64,000 bases of DNA from Polymyxa betae (lineage: Eukaryota > Endomyxa > Phytomyxea > Plasmodiophorida > Plasmodiophoridae): positions 43,592-107,591 of the forward strand of contig RBZT01000771.1 in NCBI GenBank assembly GCA_003693705.1, read 5' to 3'. The translations under genes were made by a program, and so were the position numbers. The notes beneath the pieces were generated by a model that worked only from the letters and a program-made list of their open reading frames with translations, was not told the origin of the DNA and ran no database searches. Numbering within the stretch: the first letter of the stretch is position 1; each line of letters starts with the position of its first letter. Positions 34,974 to 46,285 of the stretch are shown in pieces.

Positions 34974-37651
34974 TTAATATCGGCGCCGTTTCTTCTTATG
35001 GGAATTTTTGGCAGATTTTCTCGTTTTTGCAAAATGATTCCCGCTGCGTACTTGTTTTGAAAGCTGCGAATCTCTTTGCTTTTCTCTGACCGCTTGGCTG
35101 TGCTTCGTAAGCATAAACGGTTTGAGCCTCTTCTTTTCCTCATTGGTGGCACTGTTGCCTCCCTTCTTTCCACCAGGCATAAACGTTTGTTTGCGCTGCA
35201 ACGAATTAGAGCGGCCTGGAACAGTGAGCACAGTATTACCTCTTCCTGGTTAGCTTTGATCAACTCCAATCTTTCTTCGAGACGCTTCCGCTTGCGCTTA
35301 GATGAAGCCTCCAGATCCATTGGATTGACAGAAGTTCCTTCTTCCGAATACGATCTTTTCTTGGATAAGCCAGCAGCTTGCTTCTCCTTTTCCAATTTTT
35401 CAAGAAGCTCGAAATCTTTTGGAGTAAGAATCTCAACAGCACCCAGAGGAAGTGATGACTGCTTTTCCAAGGCCTCGGCAGCAGCAATTTTCTCGTGAAA
35501 ATCAGCAGCTTCTTCTTCATCTAATAGAGAAGGAACAGATTCCTCACCATCTGTATCATTATTAAACAATTGGTTAACCCAGTACAAGATCTAGATACCG
35601 CTATCCTCATCGCTGTCATCGTCCGAGTTTTCAGACATGCTCTCATCTTGATCCCATTCATCGTTCTCAGAATGTTCTCCTTTCTCAACATGCAATAAAT
35701 GAACACCAGGAACATCAGCTGGAATTTGCTCCTCTCCATATTCTTGCTGGACCTAAGATACAAATAAGCGCTGAGCATTCCTCAAATACAGATAGCACTA
35801 CGGGGATTCCTTCAGGAAGACGACCGCGATCCTTCTTTTGTAAGAGCAAAGGGTTCACCTGCCGGAACAGAGTAATGAGAGACCTGGCAGCCATCACAAC
35901 CTGAGGATGACATTAGAGATCGGGGTCTGTGAGACAAGGTAGGCACGAACACTCTTATCGCGATGATCTTTGTACTGAGACAGATCATGAAGCAAAATGG
36001 CGTTCATACAAAGAGGTTGACGAGCACAAATAGCTCTTTAAAAAACGTCAGAGCTGGCGATTTTTCAGAAACATTGCAGGCATTACCGGATAGAATTGAT
36101 TCCGACCGCCATGGCTTCCGGACGGCTGCGATCATTAACGAACTGATCAGCGATCGCTTTGACGATCGGTTCGAGGACGTCCGGAGGAATCTTGCTGTGA
36201 CAGGATTGCACCAAGAACGACATGATCGTTGTCACATTCTTAACATGAGCTTGCAGATAGCGCTAGACAGATCAAATAAGCAATAAAATGGAATTGACTA
36301 TTAACTTAACGCACCTGTAAGAAAGGATAGAGATTCAGCAGGAACAAGCAGTGTTCATTAACAAGCCTCGAGATGACATTCATCATAAGCTGGCGAACAG
36401 AAAACGCCTGCCGCTTATTAGACATTGTAAATGCTTTCATCAGTTTCAGCATACCTCCTTCGTCGTTCGCAGCTTGGAGAACAATCGCTCAGCGAATGTC
36501 TGCGGATCATAAATCATGGAGATCGGACCCTGCTCGATCTTTGGTCCGAGCTCTTGTTTCTTTTCGGCTTTCTTCAACTTCTCTTTGGCTCTGATAAGAC
36601 TCTAAGATGATAGCAACGACCACAAATAAAACCTGCTACCGTTCAATGGCACGTTCGCGCTTCTTCTTTTTCGAGCTGACATTGGCACCGCACGCGTTCT
36701 CACGAATCATCTTCATAGCCATGCGAATCGACTGGCCCAGCTTCTCGCCACCTTCTTCATCGGCGTCATCGGTAAACGAATCGCACAGCAAAAACCTTTG
36801 ATCAAAAAATCAGTCTCAAGAGTCATGGCATCACGAAACAACCTCAGGGCTGCGGTCGTCATCTTCGACGACGTCGAAAACACCGCCTCGGCCATGATAT
36901 TGGCGGTCTTGTCATTCCTCCAGACATTCTTGCGGAACAGCTCAACAGCCGCACCCAGCGCCTTTAAACTCTGAACCTCAGACCTCTCTGTAGCACCCTC
37001 TATAAGCGCAATTAGTGACCCCAGCAGAGCCACCCCATCACCCCATTCTATACCATTCTGCCCTCTCTTATCACTAATCAGCTCATAGACGAAACAGCGA
37101 TGGGCGCGCTGCTCAAGGCCGGTGCCCTTCTCCTCGACCCGAACGATGTTCGAGACCAGATCGCCGAACACCAGCAGTCGCAGCGCCTTATCGGGGATCT
37201 CGAACAGCGAGAACCAAACCGGCAGCAGATCCAGCGACGCCTGGACGCCTCGGTTCCTGAGCAAAGCCAGCGCCTGCACCGTCGCTTTTCGTAGCGGCGG
37301 CGACATCGTCGATGCCCGATCACGAAGCATCTTTAGTAAGAGGCCCGGCAGGTCTTTGACGCCGTCCAGCGAGCCCCAATAGAGAGGCAGGCAGTGCGAC
37401 ACGAATTCGATAACGTCGGCAAAATGGTGATCATGTTGGCTCTGGGCGCGAGCCGCTCCCGGGTCGCCGCCTTGGTTTTGGACGTGGCCGGTGATGGCGG
37501 TCAGATCGACGAGATTGGTGGCGATCAAGGAGCGCAGATGCGACGCCTGCTGTTGGAATTCGGCAACATAGGCGCCCGGGTCTCGTTTCAGAAGGTTTCG
37601 AAGCGAGAGTAGATTGGAGCAGTCTGACGCCAGGTACTGCTTGGTGGCCAT
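34974..37651 (-). CDS. SDA1: SDA1, 60S ribosome biogenesis and export factor
   Basis: The first exon (37651 to about 36777) reads SDCSNLLSLRNLLKRDPGAY, QALALLRNRGVQ and AAVELFRKNVWRNDKTANIM, the NUC130/SDA1 N-terminal HEAT-like domain. Internal exons (36.7-35.6 kb) continue helical sequence. The 3' exons carry the acidic DGEESVPSLLDEEEAADFHE and the SDA1 box TPKDFELLEKLEKEKQ, then the conserved basic end GGNSATNEEKKRLKPFMLTK with VREKQ and a Lys/Arg-rich nuclear signal. Sda1 acts in the nucleolus and nucleus on pre-60S particles and is needed for G1 progression in yeast. It stands in a cluster with RRS1 and NSUN, also ribosome/RNA-modification genes. Confidence 0.9.
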
Positions 37652-39054
37652 GGCGACAGGATTCCCCCGATCGAACTGCCTCAGACTCCGTCACGGACTC
37701 CGATTTTCCAATTTCGATGACTGATTGGCTGCAATTTTGCCAATTTCGGTGCCTTTTTCCTGATTTTCTTTTGATTCGATCAGCTCGAATTCGTTTTTTC
37801 ACTGATTGAATCATTGACTAATTTAAAATGAACCGAATGCAAACTTGGCTCAATAGATGTAATGGCAACAGATGATGCACAATCTGTTTCATACAGGGAG
37901 AAAGATTAGAGTGGAACCTGCTCAAGATCCATTAACTAATATTCGTAAACAGTGAGACACAAGGGCTGCCCTTTCTTCGGTTTTCCAGAACTTTTTGACT
38001 ATATGTCTGTATTGTTTTCTCTTTTAGCGAAACAGTAGGTAGGAATCTGCCCACAGCTCCAGGCTTATTTTATCGAAGCTCGACGAAAACGTTGCTAACC
38101 TCACAGTTGGTAGAATGGATTCCTGATACCGTGCTTAGATTGTTGTCTGGCTGTTGCTCAGACATTAGCAATTAGAATATGATCACTTTCGGTCCACCGG
38201 CTAGAGAGAAGTTCATCGACCGATCAATCGCTCAAACGTTGATAAAGAATCCAAACAATTAAGCATATGACGCGCTACTAACAATCAAAGAGAGAGTTTC
38301 ATTGTAATACAAAACCTAATCAACACGATCGTTTTCAATAAAAAAAACTTGAAATTAGCTACAAAATAATGCCCGCATTGATTCCAATAGAATGTCATGA
38401 GGTCCAGCAATTTTTTGTAAGATCTGGCCGCCATTAAGGTTGATGGATTATAGACATTTGTATGCGTCGATGGTTATTGATTAAGAGCGCGTGTCCTTGT
38501 ATAGGACAATCTGCTTGCCAGCATTGCCTTCAAAACAGATGGCATTGGTACTGAACCTATTCCTGCTGGTATAATAGCATGAAATTCACTATTGCAGATC
38601 ACGCCCTCACTATCCTCGCTATGAAATGGGAGTACGTCATTGTACTCCGCTGGTGGGAAGCCAGCCAGTAAGACAGAGTGGAATGGGACGGATCCGTGTT
38701 GACTGGCTGCGAGGCCGCGATCGTGCCGCAACGGCGCGGTGCCTGGTGCGGCATGCGGGGCCCGTCGCCGAAGGCCGTCAGCGTCGGAGCGAGAAGGGAC
38801 GAGCGGGGCCATGGGACCCACCCCGCCGATTAATCCCTCCGCGATCGATCTGGGCATGAGTCACGCAGTTTCCGTCGGACGGAGTCACGCAAAGTTTGCT
38901 CCCGACATAGAGAAGGGAGCGCAGTTTTCCAAATCTCCCGATATGGGGACGGAATCTCGATTGTCAATTCGAATTCCACTCCTGGAATCGAGCTTCGTTC
39001 CGATCCGCCGCCGTGGTCGCCAAGCTGCCGCTCACGGACGACACCCCGGCTGAG
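37652..39054. other. Long divergent intergenic region SDA1 / CDCA7-like
   Basis: 1.4 kb between two divergent genes, AT-rich until about 38500 and then GC-rich. A 127-codon frame (38857-38474, minus) is listed separately as doubtful. The rest shows no coding pattern. Confidence 0.5.
38474..38857 (-). CDS. Doubtful small protein
   Basis: A 127-codon ATG frame. The second half (FHSVLLAGFPPAEYNDVLPF and IIPAGIGSVPMPSVLKAML) looks protein-like, the first half is compositionally biased. No family match comes to mind. It may be a by-product of the GC-rich promoter of the CDCA7-like gene. Confidence 0.25.
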   Translation of the reverse strand: MPRSIAEGLIGGVGPMAPLVPSRSDADGLRRRAPHAAPGTAPLRHDRGLAASQHGSVPFHSVLLAGFPPAEYNDVLPFHSEDSEGVICNSEFHAIIPAGIGSVPMPSVLKAMLASRLSYTRTRALNQ

Positions 39055-40521
39055 ATGTCCGGCCAGAAGCGCAAGCGTCTGACGCCGGGCCTCAGCGGCT
39101 TCACTAAAGTCGGGACCAGTGATGTTAGTGGGCCGGCCCGGTCGCCCCACGACCCCATTGAAAATGTCGCGCAGGGACTGAACCCGCCCGGCGTCGATCC
39201 CCTGTCCATGTCGTTCGCCGGCGCTGGCGCCGGATTCTCCTGTGAGACGCCCACCATGGCGCCCGTATCGACGCCGGCCACCGGGCCGCCGGCCACCGCG
39301 AAAATGTTCCGATTTAGCCCGCGGCTGTCGGCGTCGTCCGGCATCTTCAATTCGCCCAGTGCGTACCCGGCCCAGTCGTTTGCGTTACCCATTGTAACCT
39401 TGCCTCTGTTCAGTGTTCAGCGTTCAAACTCCGGTCTTCGAGTATCAGTCGGCGCCGAACGTTTTCCATAATTCGTTGCTGTCGCATGGCGGCGCGGGAT
39501 CCGGCGCTGTGGCACCGCACTTCGGCGCGACGTCCGCCATGGGAGGTGGAGCGCCGCAGCAGTCGCAGCAACATTCCGGTCTGATGTCGCCGATCCCGTT
39601 CATGGAATCACCCACGACAATGTATAGCCACGATCTGCAACAGCATTCGTTAACGATGGACAACCCGCCGGGTCTCTCGCTAGCAGGGTAACTGTAAAAC
39701 CCTAAAACCCTAGCCGGGGACTGATCTCTCGTGCAGGACGCAGCCACAGAATTCGGTTCTGGAGCGATTCAAGAAGTTCTTCGATAATCAGCGTATGCCG
39801 GCGGATTTCGGGAGCCCTTCAATGTCTGTAGGAGGTTCCTCCATAAACGATTCCTTCTCTCTTGGGATGCCATTTCAATCGCGAGATTCGCCCTCGAACA
39901 AACCACCAATACCTCTCTCTGACAATCAGCAATCCGTACCAACACCTGCCGCTGACGACGATGAGATCTCTTCCGGCGATTCTCACGAACTATTAAGTAA
40001 GCGGCTGTCCTCTCAGCTTCATGCGTTCTCAAAGGCGATCAGGTCCAGGGACGAACCCGGAGCTGGCCGAATCGCTGCTGCGATCTGGCAGCAGCTGCCA
40101 TCAGTGTAAAAGCCGCCGAATGCAGGGCTACCTATCGTTCTGTTCCGGGGCGAAATCCAAGCGCAAATCGTGTCGAAAGAAGTATTGTGATGCGTGTTTA
40201 GCGAAGTTCTATCAGATGGCTCCATCCAGGAATAGATCTGCACGAGAACAGACCGTATGGTCGTGTCCATCGTGTCAAGGAATCTGCTGCTGTGCGGCAT
40301 GCCGACGATCGAAAATCCAGCAGAATCAGGCGTCCAGAATGCAGATGCAGCAGCAGTACGCGAAGACGCCCGAGCTGTACTCGCCCGCCACATCGATGGC
40401 CGTCGGCCTCGTGTATTTCGGCGATTTCGACCTGCTGGATGGATCGATACCGATCCAGCTGCCACCACCCGCGATGTCCTCCAGGCAACCGGAGCCGTTG
40501 GCCTTCGCATCACTGCAATAA
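39055..40521 (+). CDS. CDCA7-type zf-4CXXC_R1 zinc-finger protein
   Basis: Four exons (39055-39358, 39414-39687, 39737-39996, 40043-40521; introns 46-55 nt) join in frame to 438 residues. The N-terminal 280 residues are Pro/Ser/Gly-rich and look disordered. The C-terminal Cys cluster is SSCHQCKSRRMQ, SFCSG, KKYCDACLAKFY, WSCPSCQGICCCAACRR, the zf-4CXXC_R1 domain of CDCA7 and related proteins. Class I CDCA7 works with the remodeller HELLS in heterochromatin DNA methylation. Here the RNRYGE segment after CL is replaced by AKFYQM, so it belongs to a divergent class. A nuclear, DNA- or chromatin-binding role is inferred. Intron 2 (39688-39736) contains AAACCCTAAAACCCTA, a telomere-like box. Confidence 0.85.
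39688..39736. promoter_or_regulatory. Telomere-like box inside intron 2 of the CDCA7-like gene
   Basis: The 49-nt intron holds AAACCCTAAAACCCTA, i.e. two interstitial TTTAGGG-type units on the complementary strand. It may be a leftover of telomere-repeat insertion or a binding site for a telobox protein. Confidence 0.7.
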
Positions 40522-40823
40522 TAATTTATTCGAGTACTGGACCAACATACACACTGCTCGCATGCGTTATCTCATGCGTGCTACACACAAATATGGCGTC
40601 AATATATTAATAAACGGCGCTAACAAACATCTTAATGAGACAGGTTGTTGTCCCCGTGTCAGATAGAACGTAAATTGTAACAAATTGCAGCAGGATCAGC
40701 TGTCAATTGGAAGCGGAATGGCATCCGAATTGCGAATGAGATCCGTTTGTGAGCGATGGTAGGACGGGGATAATAGACGATAGAGCGTCACGGACTGCGC
40801 TACGGACCACATTTCCTTGATTA
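40522..40823. promoter_or_regulatory. 3' flank of the CDCA7-like gene and RRS1 promoter
   Basis: 302 bp. An ATATTAATAAAC stretch at 40602-40613 could serve as a polyadenylation region. No other recognised signal. Confidence 0.4.
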
Positions 40824-41768
40824 ATGGCATCGTCGTCGTTCGAACTGGACGCCGGCCTGCTGGCCGTCTCCCAGCTCGGCCCGCTTCAGCCCGCGTCGCT
40901 CGCCACGAATGGCGCCGATCGTGACGCGTACCTGCACGGCCTCGTCAGCGACGGCGTCCAGGCCTTGATGAAGGCGCTCTTCGAGCTGCCCGTCGAACCC
41001 TCCGACGAGGGCCGCGTCGTCGCCCTGCCGCCGGCCGCCACGCTCCATCTACCCCGTGAGAAGCCGGTACATAGGCGACGACGTACTGGTCCCCGGCCGC
41101 GTTTACTGACTGTTGTTGCGTAGCTGCCGAAGAAGAAGGAGATGACGACCTGGGAGAAGTTCGCCCAGCGCAAGGGGATCCGATCGCAGAAACGCGACCG
41201 GCTCCAGTACGACGACGTGAACCAGGACTGGAGGCCGCGTTTCGGTCGCAATCGCGCCAACGACAACGAGGCCCAATGGTGCTGTGAGCATAAGGACGGA
41301 GTGACGACCGGCGCGGATCCCTGGGCGGATCTGAAGGCTGCGAAGAAGGCGCGCGTCGCCAAGAACCAGGGACAGCAGGAGAGGAACTTGACCGGCGCGA
41401 AAGGCAATCGTCTGCCGGGCACGATCGATCTGGCGTCGGCAACGCAGCGCAAGGTGAAAGGTGTCGCCAAGGATAAGAAGGGTCATGTTGATGTCGCGTA
41501 CAATATCGCGGCGGCTTCGACGGCGTCCATGGGCGTGTTCGATAAGAAGGCGAATTCGCTGGAGCCGGTTAAAGACAAATCGAAGGCGAAGCTGCATTCC
41601 GCCAAGAAGCAGAACCGTATCGATATGAAGGCGGAGAAGAGCGCCAACATGGCTCTGCTGAACAAGATTCTGGGTGGTACCAAGGCCGGCCCGAAGATTG
41701 ATAAAGATAAGGCCGCCAATCTGCACAAGGCCAGATCCGAGAAGAAAGTCCATCGTGCGAAGAAATAA
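40824..41768 (+). CDS. RRS1: RRS1, ribosome biogenesis regulatory protein
   Basis: Two exons (40824-41066, 41124-41768; 57-nt intron) join in frame to 295 residues. The N-terminal part has FELDAGLLAVSQLGPL and the conserved LPPAATLHLPREKPLPKKKE across the intron, then MTTWEKFAQRKGIRSQKRDR, WRPRFGRNRANDN, DPWADLKAAKKARVAKNQ and a Lys-rich tail. Rrs1 with Rpf2 brings 5S rRNA, L5 and L11 into pre-60S particles in the nucleolus. The gene is GC-rich, with codon use like the neighbouring CDCA7-like and NSUN genes. It ends 8 bp before the convergent NSUN stop. Confidence 0.95.
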
Positions 41769-41776
41769 ATATTTAA

Positions 41777-42852
41777 CTAATGATGAGATAGTTTGGTGAT
41801 TTTAGCAATGAATAGAGCGCTCGTATTGGAATGGATCGGATCCAGACGCCGAGCTAGAGGCATCTCTACACCCGGATTCGATTTCGAACACGATTCCGAG
41901 CTCAAGGCGACCAGATTGGCGCTCGGATATCGATCCAGCAGATACCGTACAATCTCTTCGTTCTGAGACATACAGAAACTACAAAGAGGTTGGATTTGAT
42001 AGAAACTCCGATGACGATTATGAGCTCTACCTGCAAGTTGAATAGATCATGACGCCACCTTCATTGAGATGGCGGAACCCATTACTGATTAACCGTCGCT
42101 GCAATTCAGTGATGCGATCAATGCGAGCGGGATCCAGGAACCGCTTCTCGAACGAATCCCATCCCCAGGATGAGAATTTCACGATGTGCTGGCACAACCA
42201 CTGATTCATCAGTGTGGAGAAACCCTAAACCCTAACCAACCTTCAGCGACCCATCATGCGTGCATTCAGCATCAACCAGGACGCGATCGAATCGCCGGCC
42301 AAGGTCGACCTGAGCGCCATTGGCGCAGTTCAGCTGCAGCTGGAGCCTGTCGGGGGCCGGTACGTCCCCGAACCCGTATTTCGCCACGATCTGGCGCCGT
42401 GTCACGTTCAATCGTTCATCGCTGACGTCGACGCCGACCACGGAGCCGGTACGGCCGATGCGATCGCAGATCATGGCGAGTTTGGCGCCCGGCGCACAGC
42501 ACAGATCGAGGACGGTCTGGCCGGGCTCCAGATCGAGGTTGTCGACGGCGATCCCGGAGGCCAGATCGACGCCGTAGAACTGGCCCCATCGATACGATTC
42601 GGAGGCGGCGATTTTAACGTGGCCGGGCAGCGCGAAAAAGTCGGCCAGATCAGTGGCCTGGATGTGGCAGTTCAGAGCGGCGCCCAGCTGGCCCAGGTCC
42701 GGTACGGCGAACGGGTTCAGGCGAATGAACCGCGGCACTTCGATATCGAGCTGGTGGTTGTACGTCGATAAGTCGACATGGTTCTGCAGGAGGAAGCGCA
42801 GGAAGGACGGCGGCAGCGCTGCCGGCCGTCCTGGACCTGCCTCGCCGGTCAT
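41777..42852 (-). CDS. NOL1/NOP2/Sun (NSUN) family RNA m5C methyltransferase
   Basis: Three exons: 42852-42241, 42200 to about 42034, then the remainder to 41777. SAM-binding and catalytic motifs: WGQFYGVDLASGIAV, GQTVLDLCCAPGAKLAMI, GSVVGVDVSDERL, RVLVDAECTHDGSLK (motif IV, catalytic-pair cysteine) and GGVMIYSTC with the second cysteine, the intron falling right after it. The phrase DAECTHDGS departs from the DAPCSG of NOP2 and marks a subfamily I cannot name surely. It methylates cytosine C5 in tRNA or rRNA. The first intron (42201-42240) is only 40 nt and half of it is telomere repeat (GGTTAGGGTTTAGGGTTT). A second box lies upstream of the start. Confidence 0.88.
42201..42240. promoter_or_regulatory. 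Telomere-like repeat in NSUN intron 1
   Basis: Plus-strand AAACCCTAAACCCTAACC occupies about half of a 40-nt intron, next to the donor site (minus-strand intron begins GTTGGTTAGGGTTTAGGG). Confidence 0.85.
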
Positions 42853-42903
42853 GCAAGCGATTGTCGGGAAAACTGCGGCAAGAATCCGACCGAGGTTTAA
42901 ACA

Positions 42904-42923
42904 GGTTAGGGTTTAGGGTTTAT
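42904..42923. promoter_or_regulatory. Telomere-like box between NSUN and gamma-glutamyl hydrolase genes
   Basis: Plus-strand GGTTAGGGTTTAGGGTTT lies about 52 bp upstream of the NSUN start codon (as AAACCCTAAACCCTAACC on the gene strand), where a promoter or 5' UTR is expected. Confidence 0.8.
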
Positions 42924-42961
42924 CAACAAGAACCAACACGGAAACGTCCAGGTGAACTTAT

Positions 42962-44112
42962 CTAAGCTGGACTAATGGTTGGCACATAACGAGCTGGTGT
43001 GATAAAGTAGATCTGTTCGAAATAGCCGTTTTCGGCACCTGTGTAGACCGGTTTGTAATTGTAGATCAACTGCTGGTCCTCCTCTGTAAAGCTGGCGAAC
43101 GATCGGGTAGATTTCCGGGCCACGTCCACGAACACATCGGCGAAAAAACGGTTAGCGAAGATGGCGTTGCTGCTGTGAGAGATATTATAATTACGGGGCC
43201 ATTCATATCTGCAGATCGTTTCAATTTTTAGCGTTTTAAGATCGCTGCTTACATTTGTTTTTCGGGATGGAAAACGAGAGAAAAAATTGGTGCTTCTTTA
43301 CCCTCAAATGCTGACACGAACTGCTTGTCAGATCGATCATCGTTAACTGCAACCAAACGGAAATCTTTCGCCAACAATCTCCGGAAGTCATCGGGGCTGA
43401 CCCCGCGTGAATGTTGGTGGAACGTGATCGGCTTGGTCGCCAGCAGGTTGTAGACGTGCGACCATTCCGATCGCGAATCAGGGAACAACTGGCTGCTGGC
43501 TCCCCCGAACACGAAATCTAGAGGCAGCGATAGATTTCGAGCATCGAAACGCTTCAAAATCGAAGTCCCGCCCACAACCGAAGCAATGGCTTCAAACCCT
43601 GACGTTTTTGCCGTTAATACCTATCAGGAGAAAACCTTTGACGTCACCTTGACAGATGCCAAGAAGAGGGAAGACTTCGCCCTTTTGATTCGATTCGAGT
43701 GTAAAATTGTATATTGTGGTCAGAGCATCGAAGAATGGTGTGTTTTCTTGCAGATAGATTCCTCCTCCAGTCAGTAGAACACCATTGATTTTTGATAGCA
43801 AATCCCGGAGCTCGGCTTGGTTCAGATCATACTGGCACAAGCCGTTTCAACTTTCGGCTTGCGTATGGCGATAGGTTCGTACCGGTATGGGCACTACCCG
43901 AGCTCCAGCTTGCTCGACGAACTTCACATAGCCGGCGACGATACACTGCCCGAAATCGTATTTCTTGCTGCATCGCGGCAGGGTCAGGATCCCTGAGCCT
44001 GCCTCAGCAAGGGCAATAATATGCTAGTGGACGTACCAACAATGGGACGATCATCAGCGATCGACAGTCCAACAGCACAGACGACGACGAAGATGAAGAT
44101 CAATGAAGGCAT
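42962..44112 (-). CDS. GGH: Gamma-glutamyl hydrolase, secreted or lysosomal
   Basis: Five or so exons, start at 44112. Signal peptide MPSLIFIFVVVCAVGLSIA, then DDRPIVGILTLPR (made across an intron), YVKFVEQAGARVVPI, LLSKINGVLLTGGG, FPLLGICQG with the catalytic cysteine, ITFHQHSRGVSP, IFSLVFHPEKQ with the catalytic histidine, and a conserved C-terminal part YNISHSSNAIFANRFFADVF. The enzyme trims poly-gamma-glutamate chains from folates. Residues of the class-I glutamine-amidotransferase-like triad are intact. It runs head-to-tail before NSUN with a 109-bp gap. Confidence 0.92.
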
Positions 44113-44399
44113 CCTCTTATGCCTTGTGTGCTGTTACCAAGCAGGCCGCCCAACTATACTTCCTGACACGCTGTAACAGAACAACGGGTCGAGCCCCTGA
44201 CTGCTACTACAGTCAGCGCATCCCCATGATAGACACTGTGCCGAACCAGACAGAGGCAGACAAGATCAGATGCAGGTCTCCATTCGGTTATTCTCACTAT
44301 ATTCAGCTCCTGCGTTGGATTCCTCAGGCGGATTAGCTGGCAAGATCTGCCAGATACAGTTGAGAATGGTTTGAATATTATGATGTTTTGTGTTTATGA

Positions 44400-45797
44400 T
44401 CAGTGCATAGAACGGTAGGTTTCGAATTCGTTAGATTCGTGCCAACTCAGTGGCGCTTTTACCAATTTATCGACTTGATGAGCCACCATGGATTCTTCGT
44501 TCAATGCCAAGAACTGCCTCCATGCTGGTGGGTCGGTGTTCAGGAAGCGTTTTAATGAATCCACTTCCATTAGGAATAGAATCTGTTTCGCTGATTTATC
44601 GAAAATCGACGCTGTAATGGCGGAATTGTCGCCAGAACGATCGACAAAAATCTCCTCTCTGAATTTGATCAAATGCTCGCTTGGTAAGTTTACTTCCAGA
44701 GGCGCCGATTTTGAGAGATACTTGTCAAATATCTTCCATTCTAGATTGATGCTGTGATCACTTCGATAGCCCGATGGAAATGAATCGCAACATTCCCGAA
44801 ATAAAGTCACATCTTTCCAGAAGAGCAGATTCTCCAGAGAGAACTCTTTCTCTAAATGCGATTTGAACGCCTCGAACCCTTCCTCTGTCAGGAGAAATGA
44901 CTCGAAATTCGACCTCGTCGGATTGCAATCTTGAACTTCGCAACCAATAACAGCTCGAAGACGGGTGTCTCCTCGCGCCCGATATAAAGGGACGATGAAG
45001 GCAATAGCAAAAGCTGTATCTGCAAGTAATATCGTGATTACATCATTTAGGGCTAGATTTGATAATGCTAATATTCTTTGATCCAGAACTATTAGATAGA
45101 TTACACTGACAATAGCTATGAAGCCACATTTTTTCAGCAACGCCTTCGTCCCAAATGCATCTTGGACTAAACGCAATCGCCACGATAAAACAAACAGCCA
45201 GAAAGCGGTGAACAGGCATCGGCAGAAGATGAACATCGCGGCCTGATCTCCAGCACTTAATGCGTTTTCGTCCAATTGGCTCCAAGAAGTCATCAAATTA
45301 GCAAAGCCAACCTGGTACCACAAATAACTCAGGACGACTGTTGTCCATAACAAGGTATTTCCAATAATCCAGGTGTAGGCGAACTGTTCGCTTAACAGAA
45401 AAGAAGACAGATGGATGGATCTGATGGTCTTGTTAATCCTTTCAGTATCCGTTGAATCGCGAACCGCTTGGTACAGATTCAGTTGTTCCTTGGTCTTATT
45501 ATATGCAATGTATAAGGTTAAAGCGAAGACGAAGAACGCCTCGCATACATAACTCAAGAAAAAACATATAATTATAAGGTCAAGAGCGCAATAGGAAGGA
45601 ACTCCGAGTAGATTACGAATCAAAATGTACCATATGCTTGTATAAAGGGACAGAAGCGCTGCGATAAAGATTCGCGGGCGTCTCACCTTGATTGGATCCT
45701 GGTGTCTTTTCCGCCAATAAAGCCAAGGAACAGGAAGAATGGGTAAATGAAGCACATTGATGACCGCCCAGAAGACAGTCCGTGACAAATTAACCAT
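44400..45797 (-). CDS. Seven-transmembrane protein with C-terminal RGS domain (paralogue 2)
   Basis: Intronless, 465 residues, complete. The N-terminal membrane part starts VNLSRTVFWAVINVLHLPIL. The loop after TM3 reads FALTLYIAYNKTKEQLNLYQ. The RGS domain is at about 305-450 (NFESFLLTEEGFEAFKSHLE, ENLLFWKDVTLF, WKIFDKYLSKSAPLEVNLPS, VDSLKRFLNTDPPAWRQF). It is more similar to the frameshifted paralogue 3 next to it than to paralogue 1, including in upstream noncoding sequence, so the two arose by tandem duplication. Likely a membrane-bound regulator of G-alpha signalling. Confidence 0.92.
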   Translation of the reverse strand: MVNLSRTVFWAVINVLHLPILPVPWLYWRKRHQDPIKVRRPRIFIAALLSLYTSIWYILIRNLLGVPSYCALDLIIICFFLSYVCEAFFVFALTLYIAYNKTKEQLNLYQAVRDSTDTERINKTIRSIHLSSFLLSEQFAYTWIIGNTLLWTTVVLSYLWYQVGFANLMTSWSQLDENALSAGDQAAMFIFCRCLFTAFWLFVLSWRLRLVQDAFGTKALLKKCGFIAIVSVIYLIVLDQRILALSNLALNDVITILLADTAFAIAFIVPLYRARGDTRLRAVIGCEVQDCNPTRSNFESFLLTEEGFEAFKSHLEKEFSLENLLFWKDVTLFRECCDSFPSGYRSDHSINLEWKIFDKYLSKSAPLEVNLPSEHLIKFREEIFVDRSGDNSAITASIFDKSAKQILFLMEVDSLKRFLNTDPPAWRQFLALNEESMVAHQVDKLVKAPLSWHESNEFETYRSMH

Positions 45798-46285
45798 GGC
45801 TGGACATCAAGCAGCAAGGCCAAAATCGCAGCGTGGATTGTCGATCATAGATATTCTGAAAGGTTCAGTCCCTGATTGCAGGTACCGTCTATCCTGATTT
45901 CCAGCTTGTATCAGCCCTCAACGTTCTATCAAAGGAGCAATAATTAGCTATGTACTAGTACAGAGCTCACCATAATTGCAGCCTAATACCGTATTGAGTT
46001 CTCCGTTCGCCTTTTCAATCACCGTATAGGAAGCGATCGTATGACGAATCCGATCCATCCAAGGACGGATACCGAACACGTTTTAGTCGAATGAGCTGGC
46101 ATCGGTCAATGCCTGGCTGCAACAAGTCCTTCCAGCGGCATTGACCTTGATGGCCAGCGTCCATACATTAACGGAAGCGAATCTAGCAATTTTGGCCTTT
46201 CAAAATGCTCAAGTGCTAACAATACAGTCTTATTGTTTTAATCATTGAGCCTCTATTTGGCCCTGATTGTAGTTGGTTCAATTAT
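45798..46285. other. Upstream region of paralogue 2, duplicated with that of paralogue 3
   Basis: No intact gene. Scattered similarity (for example CAATACCGT at about 45988 and a GACGAATCC stretch near 46039) to the region upstream of the paralogue 3 gene (about 47960-48170) shows that the duplication included about 250 bp of 5' flank. Confidence 0.5.

Noticed and set aside
42256-42771. 171-codon plus-strand frame opposite NSUN
   Set aside because: Shadow of the GC-rich NSUN exon, whose own frame carries all SAM motifs.
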